Below are positions 8,135-16,656 of a DNA stretch of 64,000 bases, piece by piece. The number at the start of each line of letters is the position of its first letter. Within the stretch, counting starts at the first letter, position 1. The stretch is from Parasalinivibrio latis (GTDB lineage Bacteria; Pseudomonadota; Gammaproteobacteria; Enterobacterales; Vibrionaceae), in the NCBI RefSeq assembly GCF_036825535.1, contig NZ_CP098812.1:248001-312000 (forward strand), given 5' to 3'. The translations under genes were made by a program, and so were the position numbers. Below the pieces are notes generated by a model, which was not told the origin of the DNA, ran no database searches, and saw nothing but the letters and a program-made list of their open reading frames with translations.

Positions 8135-8509
8135 ATGGCAACAATCAACCAGCTGGTACGTAAGCCACGCGTTAAGCAAGTTGCAAAGAGCAACGTGCCT
8201 GCGCTGGAAGCGTGTCCGCAAAAGCGTGGTGTGTGTACTCGTGTTTACACCACTACTCCTAAGAAGCCTAACTCAGCGTTGCGTAAAGTTTGCCGTGTGC
8301 GTCTGACCAACGGTTTCGAAGTGACTTCTTACATCGGTGGTGAAGGCCACAACCTGCAAGAGCACAGCGTTGTTCTGATCCGTGGTGGTCGTGTTAAGGA
8401 CCTGCCAGGTGTTCGTTACCACACTGTTCGCGGTTCTCTGGACTGTGCAGGCGTTAAAGACCGTAAGCAAGGTCGTTCTAAGTACGGTGTTAAGCGTCCA
8501 AAGGCTTAA
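8135..8509 (+). CDS. rpsL: 30S ribosomal protein S12
   Basis: A 124-residue protein of the 30S decoding centre, the same length as in E. coli. The loop TTTPKKPNSALRK holds Lys43 and the loop RGGRVKDLPGVRYH holds Lys88. These are the positions where substitutions give streptomycin resistance, and both are wild type here. It is the first gene of the str operon, 91 bp before rpsG. The ATG has GGAG upstream. The codon usage is strongly biased, as expected for high expression. Confidence 0.98.
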   Translation: MATINQLVRKPRVKQVAKSNVPALEACPQKRGVCTRVYTTTPKKPNSALRKVCRVRLTNGFEVTSYIGGEGHNLQEHSVVLIRGGRVKDLPGVRYHTVRGSLDCAGVKDRKQGRSKYGVKRPKA

Positions 8510-8600
8510 TGGATATCCGTTAAGTAAGGCCAAGCATCAAAGCTAATCGTTATTTCAAAATTGTTTTGGATAACCTGAAGAATTAAGACGGAGATATTCC

Positions 8601-9071
8601 ATGCCACGTCGTCGCGTTATCGGCCAGCGTAAAATCCTGCCAGATCCGAAGTTCGGATCAGAGCTGCTGGCAAAATTCATCAATATCGTAATGGTTGACG
8701 GTAAAAAGTCGACTGCAGAAAAAATCGTATACGGTGCTCTGGACATCATGGCAGAGCGTTCAGGTAAAGCACACCTGTCTGTATTCGAAGAAGCTCTTGA
8801 AAACGTACGCCCAGCGGTAGAGGTTAAATCTCGCCGTGTTGGTGGTTCTACCTACCAGGTTCCAGTTGAAGTTCGTCCAGTACGTCGTAACGCACTGGCA
8901 ATGCGCTGGATGGTAGAAGCTGCGCGCAAGCGTGGTGAAAAATCTATGGCTCAACGTCTGGCTAATGAAATGCTGGATGCTAGCGACAACAAAGGCTCAG
9001 CGGTTAAGAAGCGTGAAGACGTTCACCGTATGGCCGAAGCGAACAAGGCGTTTGCTCACTACCGTTGGTAA
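8601..9071 (+). CDS. rpsG: 30S ribosomal protein S7
   Basis: A 156-residue primary 16S rRNA-binding protein that organises the head of the 30S subunit and, in E. coli, represses translation of its own operon. MPRRRVIGQRKILPDPKFGSE at the N-terminus and the RRVGGSTYQVPVEV hairpin are diagnostic. The 91-bp gap before it is where the S7 repressor site lies in E. coli. The ATG is preceded by GGAG. fusA follows after 75 bp. Confidence 0.98.
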   Translation: MPRRRVIGQRKILPDPKFGSELLAKFINIVMVDGKKSTAEKIVYGALDIMAERSGKAHLSVFEEALENVRPAVEVKSRRVGGSTYQVPVEVRPVRRNALAMRWMVEAARKRGEKSMAQRLANEMLDASDNKGSAVKKREDVHRMAEANKAFAHYRW

Positions 9072-9146
9072 TACCAACAAAAGGCGCGGCCCTCGGGCTG
9101 CGCCTTGCCCGCATTCTAAGGATACCCTTAGTAAGAGGATAATACT

Positions 9147-11252
9147 GTGGCTCGTAAAACTCCTATCGAGCGCTACCGTAATATCGGTATCTGTGCTCAC
9201 GTAGACGCCGGTAAGACCACTACTACTGAGCGTATTCTGTTCTATACCGGTCTCTCCCACAAAATTGGTGAGGTTCATGATGGCGCAGCTACCATGGACT
9301 GGATGGAGCAGGAGCAGGAACGTGGTATTACTATCACCTCTGCGGCTACCACCACATTCTGGCGTGGTATGGAAGCTCAGTATCCTGAGCACCGCATTAA
9401 CATCATCGACACCCCAGGACACGTTGACTTCACTATCGAAGTAGAACGTTCACTGCGCGTTCTTGACGGCGCTGTAGTTGTTTTCTGTGGTTCGTCTGGT
9501 GTTGAGCCTCAGTCAGAAACAGTATGGCGTCAGGCTGACAAGTACGAAGTTCCACGCATGGTGTTCGTCAACAAGATGGACCGTGCAGGTGCAGACTTCG
9601 AGCGTGTTATTGACCAGATCAAAAACCGCCTGGGCGCTAACCCTGTGCCAATTCAGTTGAACATCGGTGCTGAAGATCAGTTCCGCGGTGTTATCGACCT
9701 CATTAAAATGAAGGCGATCAACTGGAATGAAGATGATCAGGGCATGACCTTCACCTATGAGGACATCCCGGCTGAGATGATGGATAAAGCAGAAGAGTAC
9801 CGCCAGAACCTGGTGGAAGCTGCTGCTGAAGCATCTGAAGAGCTGATGGATAAGTACCTCGAAGAAGGTGAGCTGAGCGAAGAAGAAATTAAAACTGCAC
9901 TTCGTCAGCGTACACTGGCTAACGAAATTGTTCTGGCTTGCTGTGGTTCAGCATTCAAGAATAAAGGCGTTCAGGCAGTTCTCGATGCAGTAATCGAATT
10001 CCTGCCAGCACCAACTGACGTGAAAGCGATCAAAGGTGTTGACGAAAAGGACAACGAAATTGAACGTCACGCCGACGATGATGAACCATTTGCGGCACTG
10101 GCATTCAAGATCGCGACCGACCCATTCGTGGGTACGCTGACATTCATGCGCGTTTACTCTGGTGTTGTAAATTCAGGTGATACTGTTTACAACTCCGTGA
10201 AGGAGAAGCGTGAGCGTTTCGGTCGTATTGTCCAGATGCACTCGAACAAACGCGAAGAAATCAAAGAAGTTCGCGCGGGTGACATCGCCGCGGCTATCGG
10301 TCTGAAAGAGGTCACTACCGGTGACACACTGTGTGATCCAAATGCCAGGGTAATCCTTGAGCGTATGGACTTCCCAGAGCCGGTTATTCAGATCGCGGTT
10401 GAGCCTCGTTCAAAGGCCGACCAGGAGAAGATGGGTATTGCGCTGGGTAAACTGGCTGCTGAAGACCCGTCATTCCGCGTAGAAACCGACGACGAATCCG
10501 GCCAGACTCTGATTTCTGGTATGGGTGAGCTCCACCTGGATATTATCGTAGACCGTATGCGTCGCGAATTCAGCGTAGAGTGTAACGTTGGTAAACCGCA
10601 GGTTGCTTACCGCGAAACTATTCGTGGTGCGACTGAGGTTGAAGGTAAGTTTGTGCGTCAGTCAGGTGGTCGTGGTCAATATGGTCACGTATGGCTGAAG
10701 CTTGCGCCATCTGAGCCGGGCGAAGGCTTTGTCTTTGTTGATGAAGTTGTTGGCGGCGCTGTACCGAAAGAGTACATCAGTTCAGTGGCCAAAGGTATCG
10801 AAGAACAGATGAATAACGGTGTTCTGGCCGGGTATCCTGTGCTGGATGTTAAAGCAACTCTGTTCGACGGTTCATACCACGATGTTGACTCGTCAGAAAT
10901 GGCGTTTAAGATCGCGGGTTCAATGGCATTCAGAAAGGGTGCGCTGCAAGCTAGCCCGGTTATTCTGGAACCATTGATGAAAGTTGAAGTCACCACTCCT
11001 GAAGATTTCATGGGTGACGTTGTAGGCGACCTGAACCGCCGCCGTGGCATGATTGAAGGTATGGATGAGGGACCTGCCGGTCTGAAAATCATCCGTGCTA
11101 AAGTGCCGCTGTCCGAAATGTTCGGTTATGCCACAGACCTGCGTTCAGCAACTCAGGGCCGTGCTTCATACTCAATGGAATTCAGCGAGTATGCTGAAGT
11201 GCCGAAGAACATTGCTGACCGTATTGTCGCCGAGCGTAGCACCGGCGAGTAA
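9147..11252 (+). CDS. fusA: Elongation factor G
   Basis: A 701-residue translational GTPase that drives translocation and, with RRF, ribosome recycling. The G1 motif AHVDAGKTTTTERIL, switch-II DTPGHVDF and the NKMD motif are present, followed by the beta-barrel domain II and the S5- and EF-G-type domains III-V (GMGELHLDIIVDRM). It starts with GTG after AGAGGA. It lies between rpsG and tuf in the classic str order. The length is about that of E. coli EF-G (704). Confidence 0.98.
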   Translation: MARKTPIERYRNIGICAHVDAGKTTTTERILFYTGLSHKIGEVHDGAATMDWMEQEQERGITITSAATTTFWRGMEAQYPEHRINIIDTPGHVDFTIEVERSLRVLDGAVVVFCGSSGVEPQSETVWRQADKYEVPRMVFVNKMDRAGADFERVIDQIKNRLGANPVPIQLNIGAEDQFRGVIDLIKMKAINWNEDDQGMTFTYEDIPAEMMDKAEEYRQNLVEAAAEASEELMDKYLEEGELSEEEIKTALRQRTLANEIVLACCGSAFKNKGVQAVLDAVIEFLPAPTDVKAIKGVDEKDNEIERHADDDEPFAALAFKIATDPFVGTLTFMRVYSGVVNSGDTVYNSVKEKRERFGRIVQMHSNKREEIKEVRAGDIAAAIGLKEVTTGDTLCDPNARVILERMDFPEPVIQIAVEPRSKADQEKMGIALGKLAAEDPSFRVETDDESGQTLISGMGELHLDIIVDRMRREFSVECNVGKPQVAYRETIRGATEVEGKFVRQSGGRGQYGHVWLKLAPSEPGEGFVFVDEVVGGAVPKEYISSVAKGIEEQMNNGVLAGYPVLDVKATLFDGSYHDVDSSEMAFKIAGSMAFRKGALQASPVILEPLMKVEVTTPEDFMGDVVGDLNRRRGMIEGMDEGPAGLKIIRAKVPLSEMFGYATDLRSATQGRASYSMEFSEYAEVPKNIADRIVAERSTGE

Positions 11253-11347
11253 TGTAACCCTTGCGCCAGTTTTAAAGCTGGCGCAAAATGCGACTTCAAT
11301 ACGCTCTCCCATGAGAGGGTGATTGGTAACTAGGAAGGAACACGATC

Positions 11348-12532
11348 GTGTCTAAAGAAAAATTTGAACGTACGAAACCGCACGTTAACGTTGGTACTAT
11401 CGGCCACGTTGACCACGGTAAAACTACTCTGACTGCTGCAATCTGTACTGTACTGTCTAAGAAATACGGCGGTTCAGCACGTGACTTCGCATCTATCGAC
11501 AACGCTCCAGAAGAGCGTGAGCGTGGTATCACCATCTCTACTTCACACGTAGAGTACGATACTCCATCACGTCACTACGCGCACGTTGACTGCCCAGGAC
11601 ACGCTGACTACGTTAAGAACATGATCACCGGTGCTGCACAGATGGACGGTGGTATTCTGGTAGTAGCTGCGACTGATGGCCCAATGCCACAGACTCGTGA
11701 GCACATCCTGCTGGGTCGCCAGGTAGGTATCCCTTACATCATCGTATTCATGAACAAGTGTGACATGGTAGATGATGAAGAGCTGCTTGAGCTGGTAGAG
11801 ATGGAAGTACGTGAGCTTCTGTCTGAGTACGACTTCCCAGGTGACGACTGCCCAGTAATTCAGGGTTCAGCTCTGAAAGCACTGGAAGGCGACGCAGCAT
11901 GGGAAGAGAAGATCATCGAACTGGCTGACGCCCTGGATTCTTACATCCCAGAGCCAGAGCGTGCTATCGACAAGCCGTTCATCCTGCCAATCGAAGACGT
12001 ATTCTCAATCCAAGGCCGTGGTACAGTAGTAACTGGTCGTGTTGAGCAAGGCATCATCCGCGTTGGTGACGAAGTAGAAATCGTAGGTGTTAAAGACACT
12101 ACTAAGACTACTTGTACTGGCGTAGAAATGTTCCGTAAGCTTCTGGACGAAGGCCGTGCAGGTGAGAACGTAGGTGTTCTGCTGCGTGGTACTAAGCGTG
12201 ACGAAGTTGAGCGTGGTCAAGTACTGGCGAAGCCAGGTTCAATCACTCCACACACAACTTTCGAATCAGAAGTATACGTACTGTCAAAAGAAGAAGGTGG
12301 TCGTCACACCCCATTCTTCAAGGGCTACCGTCCACAGTTCTACTTCCGTACAACTGACGTAACCGGTACTATCGAACTGCCAGAAGGCGTAGAGATGGTA
12401 ATGCCTGGTGACAACATCAAGATGGTTGTTACCCTGATCGCTCCAATCGCGATGGACGAAGGTCTGCGCTTTGCGATCCGTGAAGGTGGCCGTACTGTTG
12501 GTGCGGGTGTTGTTGCTAAGATCGTTAAGTAA
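11348..12532 (+). CDS. tuf: Elongation factor Tu
   Basis: A 394-residue GTPase that carries aminoacyl-tRNA to the ribosome. GHVDHGKTTLTAAI (G1), DCPGHADY (G3) and NKCD (G4) are intact, followed by the two beta-barrel domains. It starts with GTG after AGGAAG. It is the last gene of the str operon. A second tuf copy is common in gammaproteobacteria but is not in this window. A strong terminator follows. Confidence 0.98.
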   Translation: MSKEKFERTKPHVNVGTIGHVDHGKTTLTAAICTVLSKKYGGSARDFASIDNAPEERERGITISTSHVEYDTPSRHYAHVDCPGHADYVKNMITGAAQMDGGILVVAATDGPMPQTREHILLGRQVGIPYIIVFMNKCDMVDDEELLELVEMEVRELLSEYDFPGDDCPVIQGSALKALEGDAAWEEKIIELADALDSYIPEPERAIDKPFILPIEDVFSIQGRGTVVTGRVEQGIIRVGDEVEIVGVKDTTKTTCTGVEMFRKLLDEGRAGENVGVLLRGTKRDEVERGQVLAKPGSITPHTTFESEVYVLSKEEGGRHTPFFKGYRPQFYFRTTDVTGTIELPEGVEMVMPGDNIKMVVTLIAPIAMDEGLRFAIREGGRTVGAGVVAKIVK

Positions 12533-12551
12533 TTAACGCCTTACACGACAC

Positions 12552-12580
12552 AAAAAAGGGTGCTTCGGCACCCTTTTTTA
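12552..12580 (+). terminator. Intrinsic terminator of the str operon
   Basis: AAAAGGGTGC and GCACCCTTTT close a stable TTCG tetraloop and are followed by a T-rich tail. Confidence 0.95.
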
Positions 12581-12626
12581 ATGTCTGCAATTTGTGGGAA
12601 TTAGAGTACTGCATGATATTGAAACA

Positions 12627-12651
12627 GGTAATGATATGGATTATCATTACC
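12627..12651 (+). promoter_or_regulatory. Fur-box-like operator upstream of bfd
   Basis: A perfect 10-bp inverted repeat, GGTAATGATA and TATCATTACC, separated by 5 bp. It contains the TGATA and TTATCATTA parts of the Fur consensus and lies 26 bp before the bfd start. Iron-dependent repression is inferred. Confidence 0.75.
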
Positions 12652-12677
12652 GCATTGTTAATGTTCGGGTGATATTC

Positions 12678-12881
12678 ATGTACGTATGTGTTTGCCATGC
12701 TGTTACTGACAAGGCACTTGTCGCTTTGGTAAAAGAACAACAAGTTACAGATTTTGGACAGATTCGAAAAATCACCCGTTTGGGTACAACATGTGGCAAA
12801 TGTGTCAGGGTTGCCCGCGAAGTGGTAGAAACTGCCCGGTTGGAAGTGGTTGCTGCACAACCCACCAAGAAGGCATCTTAA
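12678..12881 (+). CDS. bfd: Bacterioferritin-associated ferredoxin
   Basis: A 67-residue [2Fe-2S] protein that, with a ferredoxin reductase, releases iron from bacterioferritin under iron starvation. The cysteine pattern CVC in MYVCVCHAVT and TTCGKC supplies the four ligands. The reading frame extends upstream to 12594, but MYVCVCHAVTD is the family start. A Fur-type operator lies just upstream. In many relatives bfr follows bfd, but here a terminator and then the S10 operon follow. Confidence 0.93.
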   Translation: MYVCVCHAVTDKALVALVKEQQVTDFGQIRKITRLGTTCGKCVRVAREVVETARLEVVAAQPTKKAS

Positions 12882-12912
12882 ACCCGGACAAATATAAAAA
12901 CACCGAATTGAG

Positions 12913-12943
12913 AAAACGGCGCTGACAAGCGCCGTTTTTGCTT
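12913..12943 (+). terminator. Intrinsic terminator after bfd
   Basis: AAAACGGCGCT and AGCGCCGTTTTT around GACA, followed by GCTTTT. Confidence 0.92.
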
Positions 12944-13006
12944 TTCAGTACCAGTTTTATCTTTCAGTACCTTAGAGCAAGCTTCCGATTATTTTTCAAA
13001 CAACGC

Positions 13007-13034
13007 TTGCGCTGGGTAATTCAATCCGTATAAT
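13007..13034 (+). promoter_or_regulatory. S10 operon sigma-70 promoter
   Basis: TTGCGC (13007-13012) and a consensus TATAAT (13029-13034) with a 16-bp spacer, about 250 bp before rpsJ. This leaves room for the long regulated leader typical of the S10 operon. Confidence 0.8.
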
Positions 13035-13040
13035 ACGCTC

Positions 13041-13283
13041 CACTGCTCACGCAGTTGTGAACCAATGAGCTCAGGAGGAATGGCTAATCGCTGTAGGCTT
13101 ATAAGCCTGATTAGACCGGTAATGTATACTCCGCTTATGTTCGCAGTCATTTATAAAAAGATGGCTGACAACGTACCTAATTTTGGTACTACGGTTTCAC
13201 ATAAATCAATCGGCATTCCCCTGTCTTCACAGGCGTGGATGGCGATATTGTTTGTGTAAAAAATTAATTTGGAGCTCTGTCTA
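13041..13283 (+). promoter_or_regulatory. S10 operon leader with L4-type autoregulatory hairpins
   Basis: The leader of about 240 nt folds into several hairpins. CTAATC (13084-13089) and GATTAG (13109-13114) enclose AGGCTT/AAGCCT. GTACC (13173-13177) pairs with GGTAC (13185-13189). In E. coli ribosomal protein L4 binds comparable hairpins to cause transcription attenuation and translational repression. The region holds a short open frame that looks fortuitous. GGAG before rpsJ is at the end. Confidence 0.65.
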
Positions 13284-13595
13284 ATGCAGAACCAACGTAT
13301 CCGTATCCGCCTGAAGGCTTTCGATCACCGTCTGATCGACCAGTCTACCGCGGAAATCGTTGAAACCGCTAAGCGCACTGGTGCGCAGGTACGTGGCCCA
13401 ATCCCACTGCCAACTCGTAAAGAGAAGTTCACCGTTCTTATTTCTCCGCACGTCAACAAAGACGCACGTGACCAGTACGAAATCCGTACTCACAAGCGCC
13501 TGATCGACATCGTTGAGCCAACTGATAAAACTGTTGATGCTCTGATGCGTCTTGACCTTGCTGCGGGCGTTGATGTTCAAATCAGCCTGGGTTAA
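13284..13595 (+). CDS. rpsJ: 30S ribosomal protein S10
   Basis: A 103-residue protein of the 30S head that also acts as NusE in antitermination complexes. MQNQRIRIRLKAFDHRLIDQS and the GPIPLPTRKEKFTVL loop are diagnostic. The ATG at 13284 is placed by GGAG at 13271 and family length; an in-frame extension to 13269 was rejected. First gene of the S10 operon, 12 bp before rplC. Confidence 0.98.
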   Translation: MQNQRIRIRLKAFDHRLIDQSTAEIVETAKRTGAQVRGPIPLPTRKEKFTVLISPHVNKDARDQYEIRTHKRLIDIVEPTDKTVDALMRLDLAAGVDVQISLG

Positions 13596-13607
13596 GAGGA
13601 GTTAATA

Positions 13608-14237
13608 ATGATTGGTCTAGTCGGTCGTAAAGTGGGCATGACTCGCATCTTCACTGAAGAAGGCGTTTCTATCCCTGTAACCGTAGTAGAAGTAGAAGCT
13701 AACCGTGTTGCTCAGGTTCGTACCGAAGCAACTGATGGTTACTCTGCTATCCAGGTAACCACTGGCTCTAAAAAAGCGAACCGCGTAACTAAGCCTGAAG
13801 CTGGCCACTTTGCCAAAGCAGGTGTTGAAGCGGGCCGCGGTCTGTGGGAATTCCGTCTGGAAAATGGTGAAGAGTTTGCTGTTGGCCAAGAGCTGACTGT
13901 TGAACTGTTCGCTGACATCAAGAAAGTAGACGTTACTGGCACATCTAAGGGTAAGGGCTTCCAGGGCGCTGTTAAGCGTTGGAACTTCCGCACTCAAGAT
14001 ATGACCCATGGTAACTCTTTGTCTCACCGTGCTCCTGGTTCAATCGGTCAATGTCAGACCCCAGGCCGTGTGTTCAAAGGCAAGAAAATGGCCGGTCACA
14101 TGGGTGCTGAGCGTGTAACGACTCAGAACCTGGAAATCGTCCGTGTTGACGCTGAGCGTAACCTGCTCCTTATCAAAGGTGCGGTCCCAGGCTCAACAGG
14201 CGGCAACGTGATCGTTAAACCAGCCGTTAAAGCGTAA
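13608..14237 (+). CDS. rplC: 50S ribosomal protein L3
   Basis: A 209-residue early-assembly 23S rRNA-binding protein whose extended loop reaches the peptidyl transferase centre. MIGLVGRKVGMTRIF and the loop HGNSLSHRAPGSIGQCQTPG are conserved, including the Gln that PrmB methylates in E. coli. It follows rpsJ by 12 bp with AGAGGAG upstream and has the E. coli length. Confidence 0.98.
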   Translation: MIGLVGRKVGMTRIFTEEGVSIPVTVVEVEANRVAQVRTEATDGYSAIQVTTGSKKANRVTKPEAGHFAKAGVEAGRGLWEFRLENGEEFAVGQELTVELFADIKKVDVTGTSKGKGFQGAVKRWNFRTQDMTHGNSLSHRAPGSIGQCQTPGRVFKGKKMAGHMGAERVTTQNLEIVRVDAERNLLLIKGAVPGSTGGNVIVKPAVKA

Positions 14238-14252
14238 CGTCGAGGAGTTAGT

Positions 14253-14855
14253 ATGGAATTGGTAGTAAAAGGCGCTGACGCGCTAACTGTTTCCGAAACT
14301 ACCTTCGGGCGTGATTTCAACGAAGCCCTGGTTCACCAGGTAGTCGTTGCTTACGCAGCTGGTGCCCGTCAAGGTACTCGCGCTCAGAAAACCCGTTCAG
14401 ACGTTTCAGGTGGCGGTGCTAAGCCATGGCGTCAGAAGGGTACTGGCCGCGCCCGTGCAGGTACTATCCGTAGCCCAATTTGGCGCAAGGGTGGTGTAAC
14501 TTTCGCAGCTCGTCCACAGGACCACAGCCAGAAAGTTAACAAGAAAATGTACCGCGGTGCCCTGAAGTGCATCCTGTCTGAGCTGGTTCGTCAAGACCGC
14601 CTGATGGTTGTTGAAAGCTTTGCTGTTGAAGCTCCTAAAACTAAGGAACTGAAAGCTAAGCTGGCTGAGCTGAACATTGATGACGCTCTGATCGTGACTG
14701 CTGAAGTAGATGAGAATCTGTTCCTGGCTGCGCGCAACCTGTACAAGGTTGACGTACGCGATACAGCTTCTATCGATCCTGTAAGCCTGATCGCATTTGA
14801 GAAAGTCGTAATGACTGCTGATGCTGTTAAGCAAATTGAGGAGATGCTGGCATGA
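14253..14855 (+). CDS. rplD: 50S ribosomal protein L4, S10 operon autoregulator
   Basis: A 200-residue 23S rRNA-binding protein whose loop lines the peptide exit tunnel (GGGAKPWRQKGTGRARAG). In E. coli free L4 represses its own operon through the leader. The leader hairpins at 13041-13283 suggest the same here. The end overlaps the start of rplW by 4 bp, a sign of translational coupling. Confidence 0.98.
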   Translation: MELVVKGADALTVSETTFGRDFNEALVHQVVVAYAAGARQGTRAQKTRSDVSGGGAKPWRQKGTGRARAGTIRSPIWRKGGVTFAARPQDHSQKVNKKMYRGALKCILSELVRQDRLMVVESFAVEAPKTKELKAKLAELNIDDALIVTAEVDENLFLAARNLYKVDVRDTASIDPVSLIAFEKVVMTADAVKQIEEMLA

Positions 14856-15154
14856 TCACCGAAGAGCGTATCCTGAAAGTTCTGCGTGCTCCGCACATCT
14901 CTGAAAAAGCGACAATGGCTGCTGAAAAGAACAACACTATCGTGTTCAAAGTAGCTACTAACGCGACTAAGAAAGAGATCAAAGCAGCAGTTCAGAAACT
15001 GTTTGAAGTTGAAGTTAAAGATGTCCGTACCCTGCTTGTTAAGGGTAAGACCAAGCGTCAAGGTATGCGTCAAGGCCGTCGTAGCGACTGGAAAAAAGCA
15101 TACGTGACTCTGAAAGAAGGTCAGGATATCGACTTCGCTGGCGGCGCTGAGTAA
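14852..15154 (+). CDS. rplW: 50S ribosomal protein L23
   Basis: A 100-residue protein at the mouth of the peptide tunnel, docking site for trigger factor and the signal recognition particle. The segment LKVLRAPHISEKATMAAE and the internal KGKTKRQGMRQGRRSDWKKA loop match the family. It overlaps rplD by 4 bp and is 17 bp before rplB. Confidence 0.97.
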   Translation: MITEERILKVLRAPHISEKATMAAEKNNTIVFKVATNATKKEIKAAVQKLFEVEVKDVRTLLVKGKTKRQGMRQGRRSDWKKAYVTLKEGQDIDFAGGAE

Positions 15155-15171
15155 CGGAGGAGTAGAGAGTT

Positions 15172-15996
15172 ATGGCTATTGTTAAATGTAAGCCGACTTC
15201 ACCGGGTCGTCGTCACGTTGTTAAAGTGGTTAACTCTGATCTGTACAAGGGTAAGCCATACGCACCACTGCTGGAGAAAAACCAGAAGTCAGGTGGTCGT
15301 AACAACAACGGTCGTATTACAGTACGTCACATCGGTGGTGGTCATAAGCAACATTACCGTGTAATTGATTTCAAACGTACTAAAGACGGTATCCCAGCGA
15401 AAGTTGAGCGTCTTGAATACGATCCAAACCGTAGCGCAAACATCGCGCTGGTTCTTTATGCAGATGGTGAGCGTCGCTACATCATCGCGCCTAAAGGCCT
15501 GAAAGCTGGTGACGTTGTTCAATCTGGTGCTGACGCAGCAATCAAGGTAGGTAACACCCTGCCACTGCGTAACATCCCAGTAGGTTCTACTGTTCACTGT
15601 GTTGAGCTGAAGCCTGGTAAAGGTGCTCAGCTGGCTCGTTCTGCAGGTGCTTACGTTCAGATCGTTGCTCGTGATGGTGCATATGTAACTATCCGTCTGC
15701 GTTCTGGTGAAATGCGTAAAGTACTGGCTGAAGGCCGTGCAACTATCGGTGAAGTTGGTAACGCTGAACACATGCTGCGTGAACTGGGTAAAGCTGGTGC
15801 AACACGTTGGAAGGGCGTTCGTCCTACCGTACGTGGTGTGGCAATGAACCCAGTAGACCACCCACACGGTGGTGGTGAAGGCCGTACATCTGGTGGTCGT
15901 CACCCAGTATCTCCTTGGGGTATGCCTACTAAGGGCTACAAGACCCGCAAGAACAAGCGCACCGACAAGTACATCGTACGTCGTCGTTCTAAGTAA
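15172..15996 (+). CDS. rplB: 50S ribosomal protein L2
   Basis: A 274-residue protein essential for subunit association and peptidyl transferase centre assembly. KPTSPGRRHVVKV at the N-terminus, GGGHKQHYRVIDFKR and the C-terminal loop NPVDHPHGGGEGRTSGG are invariant; the His in this loop lies near the catalytic centre. It follows GGAGG. Confidence 0.98.
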   Translation: MAIVKCKPTSPGRRHVVKVVNSDLYKGKPYAPLLEKNQKSGGRNNNGRITVRHIGGGHKQHYRVIDFKRTKDGIPAKVERLEYDPNRSANIALVLYADGERRYIIAPKGLKAGDVVQSGADAAIKVGNTLPLRNIPVGSTVHCVELKPGKGAQLARSAGAYVQIVARDGAYVTIRLRSGEMRKVLAEGRATIGEVGNAEHMLRELGKAGATRWKGVRPTVRGVAMNPVDHPHGGGEGRTSGGRHPVSPWGMPTKGYKTRKNKRTDKYIVRRRSK

Positions 15997-16016
15997 TAAT
16001 TATCAGAGGATAAGCC

Positions 16017-16295
16017 ATGCCACGTTCTCTCAAGAAAGGTCCTTTTATTGACCTGCACTTGCTGAAGAAGGTAGAGAAAGCGGTGGAAAGCGGTGACAAG
16101 AAGCCTGTTAAGACTTGGTCCCGTCGCTCAATGATCATCCCACCGATGATCGGTTTGACCATCGCTGTCCATAATGGTCGTCAGCACGTACCAGTTTTTG
16201 TCACTGAAGACATGATTGGTCACAAGCTGGGCGAGTTCGCTCCAACACGCACTTATCGCGGCCACGCTGCTGATAAGAAAGCTAAGAAGCGCTAA
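16017..16295 (+). CDS. rpsS: 30S ribosomal protein S19
   Basis: A 92-residue protein of the 30S head contacting S13. MPRSLKKGPFIDLHLLKKVE and the core WSRRSMIIPPMIG are typical. It lies 20 bp after rplB and 10 bp before rplV, with AGAGGA upstream of the ATG. Confidence 0.97.
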   Translation: MPRSLKKGPFIDLHLLKKVEKAVESGDKKPVKTWSRRSMIIPPMIGLTIAVHNGRQHVPVFVTEDMIGHKLGEFAPTRTYRGHAADKKAKKR

Positions 16296-16305
16296 GGGGT
16301 AAGAA

Positions 16306-16638
16306 ATGGAAGCTATTGCAAAACATCGCTTTGCTCGTATTTCACCTCAAAAAGCACGCCTGGTTGCTGACCAGGTGCGCGGTAAAGACGTTGCAGAAGC
16401 GCTGAACATTCTGGCTTTCAGCAACAAAAAAGCTGCTGAGCTGGTTAAGAAAGTGGTGGAGTCGGCAATCGCTAACGCTGAGCACAATGAAGGTGCTGAC
16501 ATCGATGATCTGCGCGTAGCAAAGATCTGCATCGATGAAGGTCCAACCATGAAGCGTATTATGCCTCGTGCTAAAGGCCGTGCGGATCGCATCTTGAAGC
16601 GCACCAGCCACATCACTGTTGTTGTAGCTGATCGCTAA
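16306..16638 (+). CDS. rplV: 50S ribosomal protein L22
   Basis: A 110-residue protein whose beta-hairpin (RIMPRAKGRADRILKRTSH) lines the exit tunnel near the macrolide site and the constriction with L4. The N-terminal AKHRFARISPQKARLVADQ is conserved. The ATG is preceded by AAGGGG. The same length as E. coli. Confidence 0.97.
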   Translation: MEAIAKHRFARISPQKARLVADQVRGKDVAEALNILAFSNKKAAELVKKVVESAIANAEHNEGADIDDLRVAKICIDEGPTMKRIMPRAKGRADRILKRTSHITVVVADR

Positions 16639-16656
16639 GAGGTAGGAGAGAAAGCA

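Noticed and set aside
13065..13259. A 64-codon frame inside the S10 leader
   Set aside because: Although AGGAGGAA lies near its start, the sequence is dominated by leader hairpins and shows no similarity I recognise. It is best read as regulatory RNA.
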